DNA from: Pseudoglutamicibacter cumminsii
GTDB lineage: Bacteria; Actinomycetota; Actinomycetes; Actinomycetales; Micrococcaceae
Length of the DNA stretch: 58,274 nt
Assembly: GCF_003143995.1 (NCBI RefSeq)
Contig: NZ_QFWG01000012.1
Location: 1-58,274 of the forward strand
Direction: 5' to 3'
Positions 51,601-56,805 of the stretch are shown piece after piece. The notes beneath the pieces are model-generated. The model worked only from the letters and a program-made list of their open reading frames with translations. It was not told the DNA's origin and ran no database searches. A program made the position numbers and the translations under genes. Each line of letters begins with the position of its first letter. The first letter of the stretch is position 1.

Positions 51601-51716
51601 AGAAGGCGTTGGAGGACGCGACTGCGGCTGATGAGGAGTTGAACGGCACTGCGAACGATGCAGCTGATGGCGCCGCCGATGACGAGCAGGCAGATCAGCA
51701 GCCAGCTGATGAGTAA
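48663..51716 (+). CDS. UPF0182 family large membrane protein
   Basis: 1017 residues, starting at GTG (AAGGAT 6-7 nt upstream). About seven transmembrane helices occupy the first 320 residues (LPALIIVAALVGLFILFAHF; FGSVFWTKTLTQVALFAIGA; others). FYTDVLWFDQLGF is the family signature. A large external domain of about 600 residues follows (EKNALTRDAATTTNIRLLDP; NFSDxP-like blocks), then a Gly/Lys/Asp-rich linker and a C-terminal acidic coiled segment (ALNRANQAIKDGEEALGKQD). Function unknown; it ends the conserved PDZ-Lon/UPF0182 block. Confidence 0.95.
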   Translation: MTSGPAFPFPSRDSGGGDKNSSGSQNRSESPKIPALLPALIIVAALVGLFILFAHFYTDVLWFDQLGFGSVFWTKTLTQVALFAIGAVVMGGAVWLQLNNAWRKRPKRPSSAAGQTMRMLEETPMFRRLGLIVVPVLLGIFSGVTLTSGWQVVQLWLHRKPFGTKDPEFGLDISFFVMSLPFFEMVVAFLISVTLVSGIAGVVAHYLTGGVAFSDSGKVSVTRSAGLQLGISGALVLLAFGLRFWLESYSTVLNQLGRVPGALYSDVHAVIPTKFILAGAALIAAVLFVVAGVRGKWRLPLIATAMLAVVALVAGFAFPAALEQFKVKPSQKSMERPYIQRNIDATRAAYGLEDVKLQNYDAKTQPEKNALTRDAATTTNIRLLDPTIVSPTFAQLQQQRGYYTFPDTLAVDRYTLDGKSQDTVIAARELAVNSQTVTNSWVNQHITYTHGYGVVAAYGNKVSQTGDPQFMLENIPSQGVLGDDSTYEPRIYFGKSSPQYSIVGGPEGWEPRELDRPAGSDGKGERRNTFSGDGGPNVGSFLNKLSYAIKFGSMDILLSGDVNAESQILYDRHPQDRVKKVAPFLTVDTAAYPAIIDGRVKWIVDAYTTTNNYPYSTSQQLGDAVRDTLTRAQGAGADQFADNVNYIRNSVKATVDAYDGSVDLYAWEPDEPLLKAWSGVFPNAIKPMSEMSPKLMEHVRYPEDMFKVQRELLGKYHVEKADDFYEGNDAWQVPNDPTAGAENPPKQPPYYMSLRLPGEDKESFSLTSSFIPEQSAGSRNQRNVMYGFIAANGDAGSEPGKISEDYGKITLLKLPTQTTVPGPGQAQQNFNSNPLISKDLNLLSGAGGSTKVIKGNLLSLPVGGGILYVQPVYVQSTGETSYPSLRKVLVSYGNSVGYADSLSEALDQVFGGDSGAQTGESGPIKGGGSKDGKGGDSAPLDANARLTDALNRANQAIKDGEEALGKQDFAAYGKAQQELQKALEDATAADEELNGTANDAADGAADDEQADQQPADE

Positions 51717-51762
51717 GCCGGCGGTTCAGCGTCCGATGCGGCAGCATCGTTGATCTGATGCG

Positions 51763-51797
51763 TGTGGGTGGGAACTCGGGTTGAGTTCCCACCCACA
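51763..51797 (+). terminator. Hairpin after the UPF0182 gene
   Basis: 15-bp perfect arms (TGTGGGTGGGAACTC and complement) around GGGTT, 47 nt past the stop. No T-run. Confidence 0.75.
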
Positions 51798-51888
51798 GCC
51801 AGTTAACGCGGTTTGCTTAGTTTGCTAGCGGGCATGTTTTGGTATCGGCAGAGTGACGAAACGCACGCTTGAATTGTTCACCTTCGAT

Positions 51889-51918
51889 TTGCTTCCTGTT
51901 GTTGGGCTGTCCTATAGT
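51889..51918 (+). promoter_or_regulatory. Promoter of the initiator tRNA gene
   Basis: TTGCTT (51889-51894), 18-nt spacer, TATAGT (51913-51918), ending 11 nt before the tRNA 5' end. Confidence 0.7.
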
Positions 51919-51929
51919 GGAAAGCACGC

Positions 51930-52003
51930 CGCGGGGTGGAGCAGTTCGGTAGCTCGCCGGGCTCATAACCCGGAGGTCATAGGTTCAAATCCTATCCCCG
52001 CAA
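51930..52003 (+). tRNA. Initiator tRNA-fMet(CAU), integration target
   Basis: 74 nt. It begins with C1 that does not pair with A72, the initiator hallmark. Acceptor stem GCGGGG/CCCCGC, D arm 51939-51955, anticodon stem CCGGG/CCCGG with the three G:C pairs of initiators, anticodon CAT at 51964-51966, T arm ATAGG/CCTAT. The encoded 3' end is A then CGA, so CCA is added after transcription. Its 3' half is repeated at 58150-58189. The current T arm and terminator may have come from the integrated element. Confidence 0.97.
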
Positions 52004-52008
52004 CGAGA
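51969..52008 (+). repeat. attL: tRNA-fMet 3' end
   Basis: 40-bp direct repeat of 58150-58189 with two differences (51980 T versus G, 51994 A versus C). The first 11 bases (CCCGGAGGTCA) and the last 14 (from 51995, ending CAACGAGA) are identical, which limits the crossover to these flanks or the middle identity block. Confidence 0.92.
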
Positions 52009-52012
52009 AAAA

Positions 52013-52056
52013 CCCGGTATCTCAACGAAAAATCGCTGAGATACCGGGTTTTGTTT
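52013..52056 (+). terminator. Terminator following the intact tRNA (element side)
   Basis: Arms CCCGGTATCTCA and TGAGATACCGGG around an AC-GAAAAATCG-C loop, then TTTTGTTTT. Good intrinsic terminator just beyond attL, therefore inside the element. Confidence 0.9.
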
Positions 52057-52061
52057 TGCCC

Positions 52062-52098
52062 AAAATGGCCCCAGGGGCCAGAAAAAGGGCCAGTTATT
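52062..52098. promoter_or_regulatory. Candidate left integrase arm sites
   Basis: AAAATGGCCCC (52062-52072) is the inverse of GGGGCCATTTA found twice at the right end. GGGCCAGTTATT (52087-52098) matches the right-end GGGCCATTTATT with one difference. Between them is AGGGGCCAG. Confidence 0.6.
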
Positions 52099-52102
52099 CT
52101 TC

Positions 52103-53521
52103 TTACAGGCTCATCCCATCGTCCTCACGCTGCAGAGCCTCGCTCGCCTCCATGACACGCGCGCGGTCTCTCACGAGCCGGTTCCCGTGAACACGCTCGA
52201 CTTCGCGAACTTGCTCGGCCAGCATCTCAGAGGAGCGCGCAAACATCCGCTCGACACCAGCCTTCACGCGCTCGACCTTTTTCTGAGTTGCGTCGTCCAC
52301 GTGTGGGCCGAGATGCTTCGCAAGATACCCCGCGCCCAACGTTGCGAAGCCTCTCGCTTGCTCGTCGGAGATCGAGGGTGCAGTCAAGGCCTTGTTGTAG
52401 AGCTCCTCTGCGAGAACCAGCTGTTCTCGCGCCACCCTCTGGAGGCGTTCAGCCTCAGCGATGCCCTGAGCGCGACCCTCCTGAAGCCCCTCAGCGTAGC
52501 CCTCACGGCGACCTTCCTCCCGTGCTGTTTCCCGTTCTCTTTTGACCTGCTTGCGAGCGAGATTGACGCGCACCATGTCATCGTCGAGACTCTCACGCTC
52601 AGCAGCGATTTCTTCGCGCATCTCGGCTAGCTCACCTCGATGCTTTGAGATGTCATTGTCGAAGTCACGGTGACGCTGCTGAAGCGCGCGTTTCGCGTCC
52701 TGCATCTCGGCATACACAGACTTCGAGTGCCCGGTCTCGTGTCTGAGTGGATCGACCTCACGCTCAATTTCCCAGCCGCGCTCGATCATCCACTCTTTGA
52801 GACCGTCGTGATACCTGCGGAACTTGGCCTGGCCGCTCATCTGTCGACCCTTGTCATCACGTACATCACGATGCGAACCATAGGCTCGGGAGAACTCAGT
52901 ACGTAGCTGTCCCGGGCGCTTCGGATCAGGTGCAAACGGATCAGCGAGTAGCTGGATGTGCGGAGTAGATTCTGAGAACTGAACATCGGCTCCGAGGATC
53001 GCATCCCACCCGCCAGGAATCACCGCCTTCGCCAGGTACTCCACTGCGTCCTCGAAATAACGCATCGCCTCATCGTGGTCGCGTGCAACCCAGCGCGAGC
53101 GTCGCCCAACTTCATTGCCCTCGTCATCGAGAACAGGGTAAAAATCTTTGACTTCACGACACAAATTCTTCGGCAGGTGGAGAGCAAACATAGAGCTCGT
53201 CCAGGTACCACCGACCTCCTTTCCTGTCGCTGGATCATGTTTCGGTTCCTTTACTGGCGTGGATAGTTTTTCGAGCCGTTGCTCTCCGTAGGCGATGACC
53301 TCTTTCGGGTCTTCACACGGAACTAAATCACCCTGACCGTCATTCACTAGGGCGATGTTTAGGTGCTCATCTTCCACGACAATATTTGGGTTACGCGCGG
53401 CCCATCGAGCGATAGATTCTTCGCTCAGCTCGCGCATCATTTCATCGAGGATCGCGCCGCGCTCTCCGACCGCCTTTGTGTGCGTTACATGGAACCCTGT
53501 TCGTCCCACTTGGCTGCTCAT
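52103..53521 (-). CDS. MobV-like (Pre/Mob) mobilisation protein with altered signature motif
   Basis: 472 residues from the ATG at 53521 (second of two adjacent ATGs; GGAGG upstream). The region at residues 179-196, ADVQFSESTPHIQLLADPF, aligns with the MobV signature HxDExTPHxH, but the first and last His are Gln; only the central PH remains. KFRRYHDGLKEWMIERGWEIERE follows as in Mob/Pre proteins. The C-terminal half is a long charged coiled coil (ALQQRHRDFDNDISKHRGEL through REEGRREGYAEGLQEGRAQG). Likely acts on a nearby oriT-like hairpin upstream. Catalytic competence is uncertain. Confidence 0.75.
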   Translation of the reverse strand: MSSQVGRTGFHVTHTKAVGERGAILDEMMRELSEESIARWAARNPNIVVEDEHLNIALVNDGQGDLVPCEDPKEVIAYGEQRLEKLSTPVKEPKHDPATGKEVGGTWTSSMFALHLPKNLCREVKDFYPVLDDEGNEVGRRSRWVARDHDEAMRYFEDAVEYLAKAVIPGGWDAILGADVQFSESTPHIQLLADPFAPDPKRPGQLRTEFSRAYGSHRDVRDDKGRQMSGQAKFRRYHDGLKEWMIERGWEIEREVDPLRHETGHSKSVYAEMQDAKRALQQRHRDFDNDISKHRGELAEMREEIAAERESLDDDMVRVNLARKQVKRERETAREEGRREGYAEGLQEGRAQGIAEAERLQRVAREQLVLAEELYNKALTAPSISDEQARGFATLGAGYLAKHLGPHVDDATQKKVERVKAGVERMFARSSEMLAEQVREVERVHGNRLVRDRARVMEASEALQREDDGMSL

Positions 53522-53524
53522 CAT

Positions 53525-53856
53525 CTCCTCCTCACTCGTCCACTTTGTTCTCTCGTTCGTTGGCGCAGTAGGGATGCAACCGGGGCCCCTGCTCACTGCG
53601 TTCGCTGCCCCTTCTCGCAGCCCCACTGCATCGCCGGGACAATGAGCTGGGACCCTGCTTCGCTGCCCACCCCATCGCCCCGGCGAACGACCCTCTGTCT
53701 TCCCGGTTCCCTCGCTTCGCTACCCGGCAAGACATAGTGTCTTTAACCCCGTAAAGACACTTCCGCTTCGCTCCAGTGTCACGGGGCTCCTGCGGAGGGC
53801 CGGGGGCTGAGGTCGAACCTGCGCTTGCTCGGTTCTTTCCACAGCCCCACAACCGG
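53525..53856. other. Non-coding region upstream of mob, with oriT candidate and spaced TTCGCT repeats
   Basis: About 330 bp between the mob start and the small coiled-coil gene. TTCGCT recurs at 53601, 53659, 53716 and 53767 (steps of 58, 57 and 51 nt), mostly in a C(C/G)CTTCGCT(G/A)CCC context. The hairpin at 53736-53761 lies within this array. Confidence 0.65.
53735..53761 (+). promoter_or_regulatory. Candidate origin of transfer (oriT)
   Basis: Inverted repeat AGTGTCTTTA / TAAAGACACT with a 6-nt ACCCCG loop. The left flank reads TAGTGTCTTTA, close to the MobV nick region known from pMV158 (TAGTGTG/TTA). It lies just upstream of the mob gene, the usual oriT position. Confidence 0.55.
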
Positions 53857-54204
53857 TCAGAACGATGGATGTACATCGTTATTACTGCCCGGTCCGTCGT
53901 AGCCTTCAGCTGAGGCCCACTGGGCCTCAGCATCCGACTCCTCCGAGGCGTCGCTCTCGGTGTTATTCACACCGAGAATTCGACGCATTTCATCAGCGAT
54001 TGCAGGTTCGTTCAGAGTCTGAACGAGAGCCTGCAGCGCCTCCGTCGTGTCCGCAAAAACAAGAGCAGAAAGTGCCTCCCCGAGGGCGATTTTTGCGGAC
54101 AACATTTCTTGCTTCTCCGCCTTCCTAAGCTTGCGCCGGAGGTCACGAGCTTCGGAGTTCTTGCGGTCCAGTTCTTGCCGAAGTTCGGCTGCGGTTTTAG
54201 TCAT
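53857..54204 (-). CDS. Small coiled-coil protein of the element
   Basis: 115 residues from the ATG at 54204 (AGGTGA about 6 nt upstream; in-frame starts also exist at 54219 and 54237). It begins TKTAAELRQELDRKNSEARD then LRRKLRKAEKQ, a basic coiled coil, followed by LGEALSALVFADTTEALQAL and NEPAIADEMRRILGVNN, and an acidic tail. Size, charge pattern and position between rep and mob suggest a mobilisation or replication accessory (MobC- or copy-control-like), but no family is recognised. It begins about 20 nt after the rep stop. Confidence 0.65.
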   Translation of the reverse strand: MTKTAAELRQELDRKNSEARDLRRKLRKAEKQEMLSAKIALGEALSALVFADTTEALQALVQTLNEPAIADEMRRILGVNNTESDASEESDAEAQWASAEGYDGPGSNNDVHPSF

Positions 54205-54224
54205 TGTCTTCACCTTCATTCTTG

Positions 54225-56030
54225 TTACAAGCTCCACGGTGATTTCACCGTGGACTTCTTCTTTTCTTCATTCGGTAGCACCGCCACGAAACCCCCGGCG
54301 CGGGGAACCGTAACGACGCGACCCGTACCCCCATCGACGATTTCATCTGATGGGGAAACACTGACGACCTCTAACATCGAGATCCGGTCTAGTTGGCCTT
54401 CGCGAGCTAGCTCTGCACTACGCATAAAACGTGCGGCTTCTCGATCAGCGCGAGCCTTTTCCTCTTCCTGCTGACGTTGCTCTTCTGCCAGTCGCTGGCG
54501 CTCTGCCTCCGCCGCGCGAGCCTGCTCCCGCTCCTGACGGCGCGCTCTTTCAGCCTCGAGCTCTTCTGCACTTGGTGGCGCAGGGAGAGCAGCCTGCTCT
54601 TTCTGCTTTTCTGCCTCTAACGCGAGATGCTGATCGCGCTCTGTCTCTGTGAGCGAGCACATCGATGCCCAGTCAGGGGAGTCGGAAAAATTTACATCTT
54701 TTGAGGCATCTGCGAGGTGGCCCATGAGCGCGCCAACTGCGCCCTCTGCGCTATGCGTCACCGTCTCGAGCTGACCAAAAGAAAGATCGAGAGTCTTCCG
54801 GTACTCACCCGTGCCCAACGTGATCGAGCGGGCGTCATCGAGACGACCCATAGTCGAAACTTCGTACTGGCGCTCGCCATCGACATGGTGGACCTGCACC
54901 TGAGCGGATAGCCTGCGGATGAATTGATCGAGCGCTTCGTCCACCGAGCCTTTGGCCCGCGTGTAGTAAAAGTACTCTTCGGGTGGGATGGTGGCGGTCA
55001 GGATAATCAGTCGTGGTGCCACTTCCTCCTTGTTGGCATAGCGAGCGCGCGCAGGCGATACATTCACCGGGTCGAGCAAAAGAAGCCAATCGTTGGCTTC
55101 CATCGCTGAGCCGCGCAAATCATCAAGGAGAATGACCTCCTGACCCTGCCAGTTATCGAGCGGGTTGGCTGTCGCCGCGCGGTATACGCTCCAGCGTTCC
55201 CCACCGTGGCGAGCCATCGTAATCGCCTGAGCGATGAATTTATTCGCCACGGCAGTTTTGCCCGTGCCCGCATGGCCATAAATAAAGAGAATGGTGGTTT
55301 GAAAATCTCCGTTCCGTAGCTTCGCAGCGGCTCTATATGCGCGCCGCTGACCGTAAGCGGCAAAAGCGTCATCGAGCAAGCGTTTATGTCGTGAGTACAC
55401 TTCGAAAAGTTCGTCGGTGAGCACTACTTGTTCGTGAGAGATTTCGCCAGTCAGAATCTGATCGCGGAGGTACTCCACTTCCATCTTGGCTACCAGCTTC
55501 TTTACCTGCGCCGCGCCTTTACGCCATGCGACCTGCTTTTCTGCGAAGATCTCTACATAATCGCGGCCGCAGAGCGTGGCAACTTCTTCGGCTTGGTATT
55601 GATGCTTGGCAGGGTATTTCGCGTGGATGAGATAGGCCAACATGTTGTCGAAGGCATATCGACCAGACTTCCCCTTTTCCACGTACTGCGGTTCCACCCC
55701 GAGCGCCATTGCGATTTGCTCCAGGCTGGCTGAGCCCTTACGGTCAACGAATTTCACCAGTCCATGAACATGCCTTGGCTTGAGCTCCAGTACATAATCG
55801 CGCGACGCCCCATCCCAGACCTCTCTCATATCTTGGTCGTGGATGATCGCGTAGGATGATTCGATTTTGCACCCGATATCCTCTAGGCGCTGCACTAGGT
55901 GAGCGCCTAGCTCTTGAGCGTTGCTATCGAGGAGCGCGGCCGAACCCGGATCGGTTGCCCAGCTCCAATAGTCAGCCTTGAGTTGCTGAGTGTAAGCAAT
56001 CAGCAGGGGATTGTTAACGCGAGCCGTCAT
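54225..56030 (-). CDS. Replication initiator: HUH endonuclease fused to SF3 helicase (plasmid/CRESS-DNA Rep type)
   Basis: 601 residues. HUH nuclease domain: motif 1 SYAIIHDQD (59-67), motif 2 KPRHVHGLVKF (84-94; HVH), motif 3 DNMLAYLIHAKYPAKHQY (128-145) with the candidate nicking Tyr. Helicase domain: Walker A YGHAGTGKTA (251-260), Walker B VILLDDLR (299-306), sensor LIILTATIPPEEYF (341-354), arginine FIRRL (370-374). The LLLLDPV...APRLIILT arrangement is that of SF3 helicases of CRESS Reps. A Glu/Arg/Gln coiled coil (about 465-530) and a short tail follow. GGGGGTGA precedes the ATG, which overlaps the upstream ORF as ATGA. Confidence 0.88.
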   Translation of the reverse strand: MTARVNNPLLIAYTQQLKADYWSWATDPGSAALLDSNAQELGAHLVQRLEDIGCKIESSYAIIHDQDMREVWDGASRDYVLELKPRHVHGLVKFVDRKGSASLEQIAMALGVEPQYVEKGKSGRYAFDNMLAYLIHAKYPAKHQYQAEEVATLCGRDYVEIFAEKQVAWRKGAAQVKKLVAKMEVEYLRDQILTGEISHEQVVLTDELFEVYSRHKRLLDDAFAAYGQRRAYRAAAKLRNGDFQTTILFIYGHAGTGKTAVANKFIAQAITMARHGGERWSVYRAATANPLDNWQGQEVILLDDLRGSAMEANDWLLLLDPVNVSPARARYANKEEVAPRLIILTATIPPEEYFYYTRAKGSVDEALDQFIRRLSAQVQVHHVDGERQYEVSTMGRLDDARSITLGTGEYRKTLDLSFGQLETVTHSAEGAVGALMGHLADASKDVNFSDSPDWASMCSLTETERDQHLALEAEKQKEQAALPAPPSAEELEAERARRQEREQARAAEAERQRLAEEQRQQEEEKARADREAARFMRSAELAREGQLDRISMLEVVSVSPSDEIVDGGTGRVVTVPRAGGFVAVLPNEEKKKSTVKSPWSL

Positions 56031-56287
56031 CGCAGATCACCCCCGTGAAGGGGATCATTTAGACGAAAACCGTCTAACTGATACACAAATGACGCACTAA
56101 ATGACGCACCGAAATCACGCGGTTTCATGACCTGGCTGAGGGGGGCCTGACGGCCCAGAATGCCGCGAGTTCTCGCGGTTTTTTGAAGTGCGCCGCAGTT
56201 GACAAGCCCCTGCGGCGCACGCGTTAAGTTGTCATTTAGAGCGAAAATCGCACAAAACTCTTGAGCGGGGAAAAACCGGGTTTTCAT
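56027..56287 (-). CDS. Small ORF chained between excisionase and rep
   Basis: 86 residues, unrecognised (MKTRFFPAQEFCAIFALNDN ... PRDFGASFSASFVYQLDGFR). Its ATG overlaps the excisionase stop as ATGA and its TGA overlaps the rep start as ATGA. Two exact 4-nt overlaps support translation, perhaps only to couple rep to the upstream gene. Against it: the DNA also holds the iterons and palindromes of a likely origin, the peptide has no predicted domain, and its Shine-Dalgarno (GGCGGTGG) is moderate. Confidence 0.5.
   Translation of the reverse strand: MKTRFFPAQEFCAIFALNDNLTRAPQGLVNCGALQKTARTRGILGRQAPLSQVMKPRDFGASFSASFVYQLDGFRLNDPLHGGDLR
56059..56077. repeat. Inverted repeat near the rep start
   Basis: TTAGACG - AAAAC - CGTCTAA, seven perfect pairs, about 30 nt upstream of the rep ATG. 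The flanking TCATTTAGACGAAAA (56055-56069) recurs as TCATTTAGAGCGAAAA at 56232-56247. Confidence 0.7.
56087..56109. repeat. Iteron-like direct repeats
   Basis: AAATGACGCAC twice, at 56087-56097 and 56099-56109, a 12-bp period. Candidate Rep-binding iterons. Confidence 0.7.
56163..56184 (+). terminator. Plus-strand intrinsic terminator inside the rep leader
   Basis: CCGCGA - GTTC - TCGCGG followed by TTTTTT, a textbook intrinsic terminator for + strand transcription, antisense to the rep/ORF86 transcript. No + strand gene ends here, so an antisense copy-control RNA is suspected. Confidence 0.6.
56188..56220. repeat. Palindrome, candidate double-strand origin
   Basis: 11-bp perfect arms GTGCGCCGCAG / CTGCGGCGCAC with an 11-nt loop TTGACAAGCCC. 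Rolling-circle origins expose the nick site in such loops. The location upstream of rep fits. Confidence 0.6.
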
Positions 56288-56523
56288 CGCGCCACCGCCT
56301 TTGAATCGGCGGTTTCAACGCGGTTCGCGTCGAGCCACGCGTGGAGGTCATCGAGCCGGTAGAGAGTTCGGCTGTGGACCTGGCCAACCCGAACAAAAGC
56401 GGGGCCAATCCCTTGAGTTCTCCAGTTAGCGAGGGTTCGCGGGCTCACGCCCAGCATCACTGCAGCTTCGTTGGCTGCGACAGAGAGAGTAGTTGTGTTT
56501 TCGAGCGCCTTCTGAGTAGGCAT
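56284..56523 (-). CDS. xis: MerR-type excisionase/HTH protein
   Basis: 79 residues. The winged-helix core LSVAANEAAVMLGVSPRTLA followed by NWRTQGIGPAFVRVG and RTLYRLDDLHAWLDANRV is the HTH_17/excisionase form common in integrated actinobacterial elements. AGGGGTGA precedes the ATG and is part of a palindrome. It is divergent from the integrase gene and is chained to ORF86 and rep, which may tie excision to replication. Confidence 0.85.
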   Translation of the reverse strand: MPTQKALENTTTLSVAANEAAVMLGVSPRTLANWRTQGIGPAFVRVGQVHSRTLYRLDDLHAWLDANRVETADSKAVAR

Positions 56524-56524
56524 A

Positions 56525-56543
56525 GTTCACCCCTTGGGTGAAC
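56525..56543. promoter_or_regulatory. Candidate operator over the xis ribosome-binding site
   Basis: Palindrome GTTCACCC - CTT - GGGTGAAC. On the minus strand its right arm contains the AGGGGTGA Shine-Dalgarno of xis, so protein binding or RNA folding here could control xis-ORF86-rep. Confidence 0.55.
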
Positions 56544-56795
56544 CTCGCCATGTCGGTCTAACGGCCCCCGCCCGCCATATTGGTTCGTCTGCTTCTGCTT
56601 GGCGAAATCCTCAGAGTCCGGTCGCTTGCTCTCTGTACCGGCAGTTTCTCAGCCTTGGAATTCTTTAACTGAGGCCCGCTTCAGCCTTGGCGCTTGTTGT
56701 ATAAGTTTGTGCGCCAATCCTATCGCGTCTGTCAACTCGACGCAACTCCGGGGTTGATATGCTCTGCTAACCTTGACTTGAACCTATGACGGAAA

Positions 56796-56805
56796 GGGCC
56801 ATTTA
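56796..56805 (+). promoter_or_regulatory. Arm-site copy at the integrase start codon
   Basis: GGGCCATTTA ends on the A of the ATG. It matches the two copies beyond the integrase stop, so integrase could repress its own translation or transcription. Confidence 0.5.

Noticed and set aside
56027-56287. Treating ORF86 as simply non-coding
   Set aside because: The exact ATGA overlaps at both ends made me keep it as a low-confidence gene even though it overlaps origin-like DNA.
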